Positions 9,709 through 18,633 of a stretch of 64,000 nt of DNA are shown one piece after another (position 1 is the stretch's first letter; each line of letters starts with the position of its first letter). The notes under the pieces are model-generated. The model saw nothing but the letters and a program-made list of their open reading frames with translations, was not told where the DNA came from and searched no databases. The position numbers were made by a program, and so were the translations under genes. Origin of the DNA: an uncultured Alphaproteobacteria bacterium (GTDB taxonomy: Bacteria > Pseudomonadota > Alphaproteobacteria > Rhodobacterales > Rhodobacteraceae); assembly GCA_902619165.1 (NCBI GenBank), contig CACNDI010000007.1, positions 1-64,000 of the forward strand, read 5' to 3'.

Positions 9709-10713
9709 CTAGTCTCGGATCAATTTAGATAAGATGTCAACCATTCTACATGCATATCCCCATTCATTATCATACCAGGCATAAATCTTAAGCTGGGTTT
9801 TATTTACGACAATAGTTGAAAGAGAGTCGATAATTGCTGAGTGGGGATTATTAACATAATCAGATGACACCAAGGGTTTTTCTTCATAATAAAGAACATT
9901 TCTCAAATAGGTATTTGAAGCTTCGTTAAAAAGTTGATTAATCTTATCAACTTCTACAGTCTGTTTCATTTCGAAAACACAATCAGTCAATGATGCGTTC
10001 AAGAGAGGAACTCTTACAGCATGTCCATTCAGCCTTCCTTTAAGCTCTGGATAAATTAATGAAATCGCCCTAGCTGAGCCCGTGGTCGTAGGGATTAATG
10101 AGTTAATACCTGATCTCGATCGCCTTAAATTATTTTTTGGGGCATCAACAATAGTTTGAGAGTTTGTAATATTATGGATAGTTGTAATTGACCCATGCTT
10201 TATTCCAATATTTTCTTCGAGAACTTTTACAATAGGCGCGAGGCAATTGGTGGTACAGCTTGCGGCTGTAAATATTTTATAAGCACTAGTGTCTATGGAT
10301 TGATGATTTATTCCATAAACAATATTTTGCACATTGGGTGATTCTATAGGGGCAGAAATTAATACGTATGATGCCTTTCTTTCGAAGTATGGCTCAAGTA
10401 ACTTTTCTGATTTATTGACGCCAGTACAATCTACTACCAGAAACTTTTCAGATTTAGGAAAACTAATATTCTCTATAGACCCCTCTGTCATCACATCTAT
10501 AGAATGATCTTTGTAATTAAGACAACCATTTTTAAAACAAAGGTCATCACCCCAAGTCCCATGAACGGTGTCATATCTTAAAAAATACTCTTGGTCAGAA
10601 GCAGACCCTGCTTTCTCATTCACCATTAAAATATTTTTATGGAGGCTCTCATCGCATAGTCTTCTAAAGACAAGCTTCCCAATTCTTCCTAACCCGTTAA
10701 TAATTATTTTCAT
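9709..10713 (-). CDS. Glyceraldehyde-3-phosphate dehydrogenase of the arsenate-detoxification type
   Basis: A GAPDH of 334 residues with the NAD motif INGLGRIGKLVFRR, catalytic C153 in AASCTTNCLAP and H180. The stretch TNSQTIVDAPKNNLRRSRSG and GHAVRVPLLNASLTDCVFE match the GAPDH group that accompanies arsJ rather than the glycolytic group. It would combine glyceraldehyde-3-phosphate and arsenate into 1-arseno-3-phosphoglycerate, which ArsJ exports. It is first in a leftward unit whose promoter region holds a PHO-box-like site. A housekeeping glycolytic role cannot be excluded from sequence alone. Confidence 0.87.
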   Translation of the reverse strand: MKIIINGLGRIGKLVFRRLCDESLHKNILMVNEKAGSASDQEYFLRYDTVHGTWGDDLCFKNGCLNYKDHSIDVMTEGSIENISFPKSEKFLVVDCTGVNKSEKLLEPYFERKASYVLISAPIESPNVQNIVYGINHQSIDTSAYKIFTAASCTTNCLAPIVKVLEENIGIKHGSITTIHNITNSQTIVDAPKNNLRRSRSGINSLIPTTTGSARAISLIYPELKGRLNGHAVRVPLLNASLTDCVFEMKQTVEVDKINQLFNEASNTYLRNVLYYEEKPLVSSDYVNNPHSAIIDSLSTIVVNKTQLKIYAWYDNEWGYACRMVDILSKLIRD

Positions 10714-10741
10714 AATAGACCTCGGACAGACGTTACAAAAA

Positions 10742-10763
10742 AATTATGACAAAAATATGTAAG
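10742..10763 (-). promoter_or_regulatory. Candidate PHO box upstream of the gapdh-arsJ unit
   Basis: On the minus strand, half-sites CTTACAT and TTGTCAT start 11 nt apart, and a TGTAAC-like element continues near the next turn. A CATAAT hexamer overlaps the second half-site and could serve as a -10 element. The ribosome site GAGG lies shortly before the gapdh ATG at 10713. This suggests that arsenate detoxification is switched on by phosphate starvation rather than by an ArsR repressor. Confidence 0.5.
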
Positions 10764-10816
10764 AAAATACAATTAATTGTCTATAGTTGAGGATAGAAAA
10801 ATCACGGATTAAAAAA

Positions 10817-12241
10817 ATGGAAAAGTTAAAAAAATTTTTTATTAATGGGACGTGGGTAAACCCAAGATCAGACGAAACAATGGCTGTGATAAGCCCATCG
10901 GATTTAAGACAAATCGGGACCGTGTCACTAGGAAATGAACAGGATGTCAATGATGCAGTTCAGTCGGCGAAAAAAGCATTTACAAGCTTTTCCAAAACAA
11001 AAAAGAAAGATAGAATAGATCTCTTGAAGGATCTCAAGAGAATAACTGAGAGAAGGTTCGAAGATTTAGCCCAGGCCATGCGCGAAGAGATGGGTGCACC
11101 TATATCAATGGCACGATCTGCCCAAGCGGATGCAGCCCTAGGGCACTTGGAATCATTTATTGGTGCGCTGGCAGAGCTTAAGGAAAGAACAGTTTTGGAT
11201 AGTGGGGATGTTCTTTTAAAAGAACCGGTAGGGATTTGCGGACTAATAACACCTTGGAACTGGCCTGTAAATCAAATCGCACTGAAGGTTATACCAGCTT
11301 TAGCAACTGGCTGTACCTGTATCTTGAAACCGTCAGAGTACACACCCTTATCTGCGATGGTTTATACCGAAATCATTGAAGAGGCCGGCTACCCAGCTGG
11401 TGTTTTTAATTTGGTTAACGGTGTCGGAGATACGGTGGGTAGGGCAATGTCAAAGCATCTAGAAATTGATATGATGTCTTTCACTGGATCGACAAGAGCT
11501 GGAATCATGGTAACCAAAGATTCTTCTGAGACCATTAAAAGAGTTACTTTAGAACTTGGCGGAAAATCACCTAATATTGTTTTTTCGGATGCAAATCTAG
11601 AAAGGGATATAAAATATTCGATCAATGAGTGCATGTTCAATACGGGTCAATCTTGTGATGCACCGACGAGGCTACTAGTTGAACACTCTTGTTACGAAGA
11701 GGTTTTAAAAATAGCAAAGAAGTCAGCAGAAGAAATTTTAATCGGAGATCCAACTAAAGAGGGAGATCACATAGGGCCCTTATTTGATAAAATACAATTC
11801 GATCGAGTTCAAAATATGATTGATTTGGGAATAAAAGAAGGAGCCTCCGTCTTAACAGGAGGTTTAGGTAAGCCTCACGGTTTAGAAAAGGGTTGGTTTG
11901 TTAAACCAACAATTTTTTATAATGTTAGCAATACTATGAGGATCGCTAGAGAGGAAATTTTCGGACCAGTTTTAGTTATAATGCCATTCAAGAATGAGCA
12001 GGAAGCGATATCTATAGCAAATGACTCACCCTATGGCTTAGCGGCCTATGTGCAAACGTCTGACATTAAAAAAGCAGAACGCGTGAGTTCACAATTGAGA
12101 GTCGGGGCAGTTCACATAAATGGAGGTGGATACAATTATGGAACACCTTTTGGTGGATACAAACAATCTGGCAATGGCAGAGAGGGTGGTTTAATGGGTT
12201 TGGAGGATTATTTGGAAACTAAATCGTTACATGGGCTTTGA
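10817..12241 (+). CDS. NAD(P)-dependent aldehyde dehydrogenase
   Basis: An ALDH superfamily enzyme of 474 residues. It has the cofactor motif TPWNWPVNQIALK (145-157), catalytic E246 in LELGGKSPNIV and catalytic C280 in NTGQSCDAPTR. The GQSCDAPTR form resembles the CddD-like branch of unknown or broad aldehyde specificity. ATG 10817 is preferred over a TTG at 10787 because the homologous fold begins here. It is divergent from gapdh and converges on a DMT permease with a 15-nt overlap. Substrate unknown; an aldehyde from phosphonate or lipid breakdown is only a guess from context. Confidence 0.88.
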   Translation: MEKLKKFFINGTWVNPRSDETMAVISPSDLRQIGTVSLGNEQDVNDAVQSAKKAFTSFSKTKKKDRIDLLKDLKRITERRFEDLAQAMREEMGAPISMARSAQADAALGHLESFIGALAELKERTVLDSGDVLLKEPVGICGLITPWNWPVNQIALKVIPALATGCTCILKPSEYTPLSAMVYTEIIEEAGYPAGVFNLVNGVGDTVGRAMSKHLEIDMMSFTGSTRAGIMVTKDSSETIKRVTLELGGKSPNIVFSDANLERDIKYSINECMFNTGQSCDAPTRLLVEHSCYEEVLKIAKKSAEEILIGDPTKEGDHIGPLFDKIQFDRVQNMIDLGIKEGASVLTGGLGKPHGLEKGWFVKPTIFYNVSNTMRIAREEIFGPVLVIMPFKNEQEAISIANDSPYGLAAYVQTSDIKKAERVSSQLRVGAVHINGGGYNYGTPFGGYKQSGNGREGGLMGLEDYLETKSLHGL

Positions 12242-13153
12242 TATGTATTTTGTCGACTTGCTAAATAGTACCTCAATAAAGCCGGCTATCACAATTGCAA
12301 GTGCTCCAAGCCATTGAATTAAAGTCATTCTTTCCTCTGGAAGTAAAATACTAGCCGTAACAACAGCAACTATGATCTCTGACATAAGGAGAATAGCTAC
12401 GCGTCCAGGAAACAAAGTCTGTGAGACTTTAAAGACAACCATAAAGCTTGGCATGAATATAATTGTAGACCATAGAAAAACATAAGGGAAAAAATCAATT
12501 ACAATCTTTGTCGGTATTTCAGTCTGGCCGATGAAAAAAAATACCAATGCTAATGCGCCTGCACTGGTGAATGCATAAACGAAGAACGTTAGAGGAAATA
12601 TTTTTATTCTTGGCGAGCGCTTCAACAATCCCGATCCAATAGCAAAAAGAAGACCTGATAAAAAACCAAAAAAGTCACCTATCTTCAATGTAAAATATGA
12701 AGTATCTTTATTTGATAGAAGCAAAAAAAGCCCGAATAAAGCAAAAATAATTGCGATTGTCCGTCTGACGGTAAATCTCTCTGATAAAAAAATCGTGCCG
12801 AAAATAGTTCCCCAGATCGGGCTAAGATAAAACAAGAGGGTTGCCCTGACAACAGTAGTCTCTAAAATCGCTCCCGCGTAAAGCGTGAAAGCAAGTCCTA
12901 TAGTAAGACCAGATAATAGAGTAGACCAATCAGTAAATTTAAATTGATTGATCTTGAAAAGTGCCATTGGGGATAGAACTAGAAGTGGGCAAGCATTGAT
13001 AAAAAAGATACTCCAATAGCTATCCAATCCTGCCAATGACAGTTCCCTTAATGGTATCCAATAAAGACCCCATAAGCCTCCGCTAATTAAAAGCGCTAAG
13101 CTTAAAGATGTATCTGAGTATTTTGGCTCTATAGTGATTTTTTCACGTATCAT
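12227..13153 (-). CDS. DMT-superfamily (EamA) permease
   Basis: An inner-membrane protein of 308 residues with about ten hydrophobic helices in two EamA repeats. Family features include ISGGLWGLYWIPLRELS near the start and LLFYLSPIWGTIFGTIFLSERF at the end of the first repeat. EamA proteins export metabolites or amino acids; the substrate cannot be read from sequence. Its end overlaps that of the aldehyde dehydrogenase by 15 nt, tail to tail, and it is divergent from the iron-type alcohol dehydrogenase at 13260. Confidence 0.85.
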   Translation of the reverse strand: MIREKITIEPKYSDTSLSLALLISGGLWGLYWIPLRELSLAGLDSYWSIFFINACPLLVLSPMALFKINQFKFTDWSTLLSGLTIGLAFTLYAGAILETTVVRATLLFYLSPIWGTIFGTIFLSERFTVRRTIAIIFALFGLFLLLSNKDTSYFTLKIGDFFGFLSGLLFAIGSGLLKRSPRIKIFPLTFFVYAFTSAGALALVFFFIGQTEIPTKIVIDFFPYVFLWSTIIFMPSFMVVFKVSQTLFPGRVAILLMSEIIVAVVTASILLPEERMTLIQWLGALAIVIAGFIEVLFSKSTKYISKPM

Positions 13154-13259
13154 TTACAGCTTCTCAATGTTTCAGTGTTCCTCAGCCACTTAAAAGTTTT
13201 TCACAAACCTTTCCTAAAACAATCTATTCTGTAAAAAGAAAACAGTAAATTGAGAAAAA

Positions 13260-14435
13260 ATGTTTATAGAGGATGAAAAAATTTTAACACCACAGGATTG
13301 GGTATTCCCAATACCAATAGCTTATGGACCTGGACGTATTTGGGAGGCAGGTGATTATTGCACAAAATATGGTATTTCAAATCCTTTAATTGTCACTGAT
13401 AAAGGAAGCAAAAACCTATCATTTATAGATATTTTAAAAAAGGCTTTGAAAAAGAAAAATGTTTCTTTTGGTTTTTACAGCGGTATAGCGCCTAACCCAA
13501 ATGATAAAGATTTAGAAATGGGGTGCGACCAGTTCTCAAAAGACAAACATGATGGGATAATAGCAATTGGTGGAGGCAGCGCATTGGATGGAGGTAAAGC
13601 CATTGGCTTGACTGTTAATAGTGGTAAAGATCTATGGAGATTTGACTACGAGAAAAATCCTCCCAAAATAGACAATAATAGTGTGTTCCCAAAGCTTATT
13701 ACCATTCCGACAACAGCGGGTACTGGAGCGGAAACCGAAAGTACCGCGATGGTAACGCATTCAAAAAAACTAATGAAGTTCTGTGTTTGGCATCCTATGT
13801 ACAAGCCCTGCCAAACAATATTAGATCCAATGGTAACACTGGATCTCCCTTTTAATTTAACCGCATGGACTGGATTGGATGCACTTACGCATGCAATTGA
13901 AGCGTATTTGGTTCCTGACTTTAACCCTATCTATGATGCAATGGCATTGGAGTCGTTACACCTCATATGGAAATATTTGCCAAGAGCATGTGATAATCTT
14001 AATGACTTGAACGCAAGATCGGGAATGCTTATAGGGTCATGTATGGCCGGTGTGTCATTTTTAAAGGGTCTGGGGTTGGTTCATGCAATATCTCACATGA
14101 TTGGCGCGGAGTTTAACACTCATCACGGCTTGACCAATGCTATTATTTTGCCGACGGTCTTAGATTTCAACTTGGTGAATATGGGTGAAAAGACAAATAG
14201 AATAACCAAATCACTTGGTTTAAAGGAAGATACCCAGCATCATTTAATTTCATGTATTAAACAATTATTAACACAATTAGAAATCCCGGAGTCACTCTCA
14301 GAAATTGGAGTCCCTGATAGTTGTTCCAAAAGGATTGCAAAAAAAGCTATGTTTGACACAGCTACGTCAACAAATCCGGTTAAGGTGAGCGTTACCGACA
14401 TTGAAAAATTAATAAACGCGTCAATTATTAGTTAA
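13260..14435 (+). CDS. Iron-containing (group III) alcohol dehydrogenase
   Basis: A metal-dependent alcohol dehydrogenase of 391 residues. It has the NAD-binding GGGSALDGGKAIG (104-116), IPTTAGTGAETE, and predicted iron ligands D207, H211, H275 and H289 in DALTHAIE, GLVHAISH and NTHHG. It would interconvert an alcohol and aldehyde with NAD(P)H. Together with the nearby aldehyde dehydrogenase it could oxidise an alcohol to an acid, but no substrate is indicated. Some relatives reduce phosphonoacetaldehyde in phosphonate biosynthesis, yet no biosynthetic partner such as phosphoenolpyruvate mutase is present here. Confidence 0.88.
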   Translation: MFIEDEKILTPQDWVFPIPIAYGPGRIWEAGDYCTKYGISNPLIVTDKGSKNLSFIDILKKALKKKNVSFGFYSGIAPNPNDKDLEMGCDQFSKDKHDGIIAIGGGSALDGGKAIGLTVNSGKDLWRFDYEKNPPKIDNNSVFPKLITIPTTAGTGAETESTAMVTHSKKLMKFCVWHPMYKPCQTILDPMVTLDLPFNLTAWTGLDALTHAIEAYLVPDFNPIYDAMALESLHLIWKYLPRACDNLNDLNARSGMLIGSCMAGVSFLKGLGLVHAISHMIGAEFNTHHGLTNAIILPTVLDFNLVNMGEKTNRITKSLGLKEDTQHHLISCIKQLLTQLEIPESLSEIGVPDSCSKRIAKKAMFDTATSTNPVKVSVTDIEKLINASIIS

Positions 14436-14464
14436 AGAATTCATATTTTTAACCTGTTATTTTT

Positions 14465-14504
14465 CTTTCACAAATATGAAATCATTCTGTCACTTTGCTG
14501 ATCT
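14465..14504 (+). promoter_or_regulatory. Candidate PHO-box array upstream of phnC
   Basis: Four elements begin 11 nt apart at 14465, 14476, 14487 and 14498: CTTTCAC, ATGAAAT, CTGTCAC and CTGATCT. The third is a near-perfect PHO half-site. The array ends 25 nt before the preferred phnC start. No clear -10 hexamer stands out, so promoter function is inferred from phase and from the role of the downstream operon. Confidence 0.5.
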
Positions 14505-14529
14505 AATTATGTGTTTAGAAAGTAAAATC

Positions 14530-15336
14530 ATGCATCTACAAGTATCAAAACTTAAAAAAAAATTTGGTTCGACAGTCGCAATAAATAGCGTTTCTTTTGA
14601 ATCTACTAAAAATGAGTTCATAGGTATCATCGGTCGTTCTGGCGCAGGAAAGTCAACGCTCCTCCGGGTTTTAAATAGACTGACTACTGAAACTGAAGGG
14701 AAAGTGTTTGCCGGGAGCATAAATATTCTGGAGCTCAAGGGTTCAGAGAAAAGGCAATGGCAATCTCAATGCGCAATGATTTTCCAGCAATTTAATTTAG
14801 TGCCTCGCTTGGACGTGATCACAAACGTCATATTGGGTCGCTTGTTCTACCAGTCTACCTTGCGGTCAACACTCAGATTTTTTACTAAAGAAGAGCGTTC
14901 GGATGCCCTTGATTTGATGAATCGTTTCGGTGTCGCTCCTACAGCTTTGCAAAGAGCAGAAACTTTATCTGGAGGTCAGCAACAGAGGGTAGCGATCTGT
15001 AGAGCGATGATGCAAAATCCAAAAATAATTTTAGCAGATGAGCCAATTGCATCCTTGGATCCATTAAACGCACGGCTAGTAATGGAAGCACTGCAATCAA
15101 TTAATTCGAACGAAAAAATCAAAGTGATATGTAATTTGCACACTTTAGATACAGCAAGAACATATTGCGACAGGATTATTGGAATGCGGTCTGGAGAGAT
15201 AGTATTTGACGGCAAGCCAAGTGAATTGAGCGATGCGAAAGCAAGAGAAATTTACGGTGTTGAGGCTGATGAGGCATTCGAAGCGTCAGTAACCTCAACG
15301 TCCTTAAATACAACCCACATAGGGATTGCAAGTTAA
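14530..15336 (+). CDS. phnC: Phosphonate ABC transporter ATP-binding protein PhnC
   Basis: ABC ATPase of 268 residues from ATG 14530. Walker A is GRSGAGKS (35-42), followed by the PhnC-type FQQFNLVPRLDVITNVILGRL, signature LSGGQQQR and Walker B IILADEPIASLDP. It energises import of phosphonates through PhnE. Starting at 14530 gives the usual PhnC length and removes an odd 18-residue leader from ATG 14476, which overlaps the PHO-box array. First gene of phnC-phnD-phnE-phnE, with phnD 22 nt downstream. Confidence 0.94.
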   Translation: MHLQVSKLKKKFGSTVAINSVSFESTKNEFIGIIGRSGAGKSTLLRVLNRLTTETEGKVFAGSINILELKGSEKRQWQSQCAMIFQQFNLVPRLDVITNVILGRLFYQSTLRSTLRFFTKEERSDALDLMNRFGVAPTALQRAETLSGGQQQRVAICRAMMQNPKIILADEPIASLDPLNARLVMEALQSINSNEKIKVICNLHTLDTARTYCDRIIGMRSGEIVFDGKPSELSDAKAREIYGVEADEAFEASVTSTSLNTTHIGIAS

Positions 15337-15358
15337 TATTTAAAATGAGGAGTTCACG

Positions 15359-16312
15359 ATGTTAAAGAAGTTTTTTTTAGTATCTACTTTGTTTCTGTTT
15401 TTTGGAGCAACCTATGCTGAGCCTAATCCAAACTATAAGGGCCCAACATACGATCTAAGTAAAATACAACCAGAGTTTAGAATTGGCTTTTTAGGTGACG
15501 AAGCCGCACAAGATATAATTGCAAGGAACCAGTGCTTGCCACCGTACTTTGAAGCTGCGTATGGAGTTCCAGCAAAAATGTTTACGTTTACTGACTACGC
15601 TGGAACGATGGAGTCAATGCTAGGTGGTAATATAGATTATGCATGGTTTGGTGCATCGGGCTATGCCGGAATGTACTTAGCAGATCCTGATGCTGCCGTT
15701 CCAGTGTTGACAAGAATGCAACCAACTGGAGATACAGGCTATTATTCAATAATGGTAACTAGAAAAGACTCAGGGATAAACAATCTTGATGATATGAAAG
15801 GTAAAGTGCTCGGCTTTGCAGATCCGAATTCAACCTCAGGATACCTAATCCCATCAGTTGAATTACCTGACATTTACAATATAAATATGGCTGAATACTT
15901 CAAAGATACCCTTTTCATGGGAGGGCACGAAAATGGAGTGCTCGGCGTGTTGAACGGTGATGTGGATGCGGCAGTAACTTGGGTGTCAGGCGTCGGTGAA
16001 TGGGACGAGGGCTACTCTTCAGGTAACTTAAGAAGAATGGTTGAAAAAGGTCTGCTTAATATGGACGATATAAAGCAAATATGGTCATCAAAGCTTATCC
16101 CGAACGGTCCAATGGTTATGCGAAAAGCTATACCAAAAGAAGCAAGAGACGTAATGGTTGGCATGAAGCAGTGGATTCACGAAAACGACCCGAAGTGTAG
16201 CGAAAATATTGCAAACGGTATAGTAAGAGCGTGGGTTCCTGTTGATCACTCCTTTTATGAGGTGGTTGTGAAGGCCAGAAAGGCTAAGCTCGAAGCTAAG
16301 AAGAAAAACTAA
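15359..16312 (+). CDS. phnD: Phosphonate ABC transporter substrate-binding protein PhnD
   Basis: A periplasmic protein of 317 residues with a clear Sec signal (LFLFFGATYA, cleavage near residue 20). The segment FADPNSTSGYLIPS is diagnostic of PhnD, and FGASGYAGMYLADP belongs to the same group. It binds phosphonates, classically 2-aminoethylphosphonate, and passes them to the PhnE permeases. A strong ribosome site (GAGGAG) precedes the ATG. A perfect 11-bp stem-loop follows the gene. This copy resembles E. coli PhnD more closely than the second binding protein at 36.8 kb does. Confidence 0.95.
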   Translation: MLKKFFLVSTLFLFFGATYAEPNPNYKGPTYDLSKIQPEFRIGFLGDEAAQDIIARNQCLPPYFEAAYGVPAKMFTFTDYAGTMESMLGGNIDYAWFGASGYAGMYLADPDAAVPVLTRMQPTGDTGYYSIMVTRKDSGINNLDDMKGKVLGFADPNSTSGYLIPSVELPDIYNINMAEYFKDTLFMGGHENGVLGVLNGDVDAAVTWVSGVGEWDEGYSSGNLRRMVEKGLLNMDDIKQIWSSKLIPNGPMVMRKAIPKEARDVMVGMKQWIHENDPKCSENIANGIVRAWVPVDHSFYEVVVKARKAKLEAKKKN

Positions 16313-16334
16313 GTACTTCATAGTAATTATTTTA

Positions 16335-16363
16335 TAATGTGCCCCAAAAAAAGGGGCACATTA
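16335..16363 (+). other. Stem-loop between phnD and phnE1
   Basis: A perfect 11-bp hairpin: arm TAATGTGCCCC at 16335-16345, loop of seven A, and the complementary arm at 16353-16363. A short T-rich stretch (CTCCTTTT) follows, so it may be a leaky terminator as well as a 3' stabiliser of phnD mRNA. It sits 22 nt after the phnD stop and 24 nt before the phnE start. Confidence 0.85.
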
Positions 16364-16387
16364 CTCCTTTTAAAAAAGAATTATTTT

Positions 16388-17242
16388 ATGTCACAAAACG
16401 CAATAACAATCGAAAGTCTTGAAGAAAATCTAAAAGTTTTAGCAAGACAAAGAGCGATTTATTCGGTCCTCTTTATCGGTGCTATAATTTTCATAGTTGT
16501 GAGTGGTGTTGGTGTTGCAAATCAATATAATGCTGGAAGTTTTACAAGAGGAGTCGAGAATTTTTTTGACTACCCGGCGGATCTTTTCAGTGATGCCTTT
16601 GAGGCTGGTTGGGGATGGTTTGGTATAGTCTTAAGTTTTATCCCTGCTTTATTTGAGACTTTTTCCGCTGCAGTGTTTTCTACCGTAGTTGGTGCTTCAA
16701 TCGCATTAATCCTATGTCCCTTGGCCACCATTAACCTTTCGCCAAATCAGGTTACCGTACAGATCGTAAGAAGGACCTTTGATATTCTCAGATCTTTTCC
16801 AGAGTTAGTTTTTGCGTTAATATTATTATATCTCATGGGAAAATCGATCGTTCCCGCCATTATAGCGGTAACTCTTCATACAATTGGAGCGATGGGTAAA
16901 CTTTTTTCGGAAGCTATAGAAAATATTGATATGAAACCAGTAGATGGTCTCAAATCAGTGGGAGCTCGCTGGTACCAGATTATTTGCTTCGCTGTTTATC
17001 CTCAGGTATTACCTTTGGTTCTCTCCTACTCTCTTTTAAGATTGGAGATAAATGTCAGGGCCTCTACTATTTTAGGTTTTGTAGGAGCTGGGGGAATAGG
17101 AGCATATTTAACAGCATCACTTCAATGGAGATATGGAGATGAAGTATTAGCAATTATGTTTCTACTAGTGGCAACAATAACTGCTTTAGATTATTTTTCA
17201 TCATATGTTCGACATAAGCTTATCGGGAAGATTTCAGCATGA
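16388..17242 (+). CDS. phnE: Phosphonate ABC transporter permease PhnE (first)
   Basis: A permease of 284 residues from ATG 16388. An upstream in-frame ATG at 16337 lies inside the stem-loop and is rejected. It has an N-terminal helix near 18-38 and about five more helices. PhnE motifs are FDILRSFPELVFALIL, GKLFSEAIENID and EINVRASTILGFVGAGGIG. It forms half of the phosphonate channel with the next gene, whose start overlaps its stop by 4 nt (ATGA). Confidence 0.93.
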   Translation: MSQNAITIESLEENLKVLARQRAIYSVLFIGAIIFIVVSGVGVANQYNAGSFTRGVENFFDYPADLFSDAFEAGWGWFGIVLSFIPALFETFSAAVFSTVVGASIALILCPLATINLSPNQVTVQIVRRTFDILRSFPELVFALILLYLMGKSIVPAIIAVTLHTIGAMGKLFSEAIENIDMKPVDGLKSVGARWYQIICFAVYPQVLPLVLSYSLLRLEINVRASTILGFVGAGGIGAYLTASLQWRYGDEVLAIMFLLVATITALDYFSSYVRHKLIGKISA

Positions 17243-18621
17243 GCATAGCGGTATATGATAGAGAGGTTTCTTTTCAAGAGATCTATCAAAGCGTTGAAAA
17301 AAAAGCATACTACCAGAAGTTGACTACCCTGGTGTCCATAGGAGCGATTCTATTATATTTTGTGTTTTCGATTATTCAGTTTGATTTAGGCAGTATATCG
17401 AGAAAATGGAGTCCAGAGAGAGCATCGCGATTATTTTTGGATACATACGCGCACAAAGACCATGTGGTAATGAACTGGAAGGACACTTCGAAAATATCTG
17501 TTAATTTTGAAGGAGATTATAGATATCAGTACCCTAGTTTCCCTGAGTGGTTAGAACGCATAGGAGATGGGAAAGACATCGCTATCCTTACCTTTAACAG
17601 TGGTAGCAAGGCAATCTTTAGAGACGATAAAATAATTTTCGAACAAAGTAAGAGTGAAGATAGAAAATTTATTTTTGGAATAGGTGACAACGGAAAGCCT
17701 TACGCAGAAGCTTATGATAACGATGGAAACGAAAAAGATCTTCCTAACTGGATAAGAGTTACTGAGTCAAAGGTAGAAGTAAGACCATCACTTTACGAGA
17801 GGATTCAAATTTATAAGAGAAAGGTGGAAGTACATAGATATGAATTCGGATGGAAGTATTTTTGGTTCGATTTTTTCAGCCCACTGAAAGATTATTCGCT
17901 TCCAGAGGCCTTATCGCTCATTTTTAGTAATGAAAGAATAGAACCTGACAAAACTAATTTTGAATTAGTTTTCTCTGAAATCAGTGATAACGAACAATGG
18001 ATGCACGGTACAGTCCTGTTCTCGATCTTGGAAACATTGCTTATGGCTGTTTTGGGCACGCTTTTGGCGTCTTTGCTCGGTTTGCCGCTCGCATTTCTGG
18101 CAGCATATAATATAACACCCTTCAAATTTATTCGATTCTCGCTTCGTAGACTTTTTGATATGCTACGAGGAATAGACATGATCATTTGGTGCTTAATATT
18201 TGTAAGATCATTTGGCCCTGGTCTTTTCACAGGAATATTTGCGATAGCTTTCACCGATACAGGAACGTTGGGAAAGTTGATGTCGGAAGCAATAGAAAAC
18301 GCTGATAATAAACAGCAGGAGGGTGTCAAATCTACTGGAGCATCAACTATACTCCAGCATAGATTTGGTATTATTCCCCAGATAATGCCTGTTTTTATAT
18401 CTCAGTCACTGTACTATCTGGAATCCAACACAAGAGGAGCGGTTATATTGGGTGCTATGGGCGCTGGAGGTATAGGCCTTCAACTTCTTGGGGCTATAAG
18501 AACGGGTAATGATTTTGAAAACGTTGGTTATATGGCAGTGTTAATTGTGCTACTGGTAACAGTCATGGATCAAATGTCAGCATTTTTGAGACGTTTTTTA
18601 ATTGGAATAGAAAAAAATTAA
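17239..18621 (+). CDS. phnE: Phosphonate ABC transporter permease PhnE (second, with large N-terminal insert)
   Basis: A permease of 460 residues. One membrane helix lies near residues 30-48. A hydrophilic region of about 200 residues follows, then the PhnE core with FDMLRGIDMIIWCLIF, GKLMSEAIENAD and ESNTRGAVILGAMGAGGIG. The core pairs with the first PhnE. The large soluble insert is predicted periplasmic and could contact PhnD. PhnE proteins of this length occur in alphaproteobacteria, to my knowledge. Its start overlaps the previous stop; the next gene begins 12 nt on. Confidence 0.92.
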   Translation: MSIAVYDREVSFQEIYQSVEKKAYYQKLTTLVSIGAILLYFVFSIIQFDLGSISRKWSPERASRLFLDTYAHKDHVVMNWKDTSKISVNFEGDYRYQYPSFPEWLERIGDGKDIAILTFNSGSKAIFRDDKIIFEQSKSEDRKFIFGIGDNGKPYAEAYDNDGNEKDLPNWIRVTESKVEVRPSLYERIQIYKRKVEVHRYEFGWKYFWFDFFSPLKDYSLPEALSLIFSNERIEPDKTNFELVFSEISDNEQWMHGTVLFSILETLLMAVLGTLLASLLGLPLAFLAAYNITPFKFIRFSLRRLFDMLRGIDMIIWCLIFVRSFGPGLFTGIFAIAFTDTGTLGKLMSEAIENADNKQQEGVKSTGASTILQHRFGIIPQIMPVFISQSLYYLESNTRGAVILGAMGAGGIGLQLLGAIRTGNDFENVGYMAVLIVLLVTVMDQMSAFLRRFLIGIEKN

Positions 18622-18633
18622 AAGGAGGTTTGG

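Noticed and set aside
13190-13240. PHO box before the iron alcohol dehydrogenase
   Set aside because: One half-site-like TTTTCAC; the following elements 11 nt on match poorly.
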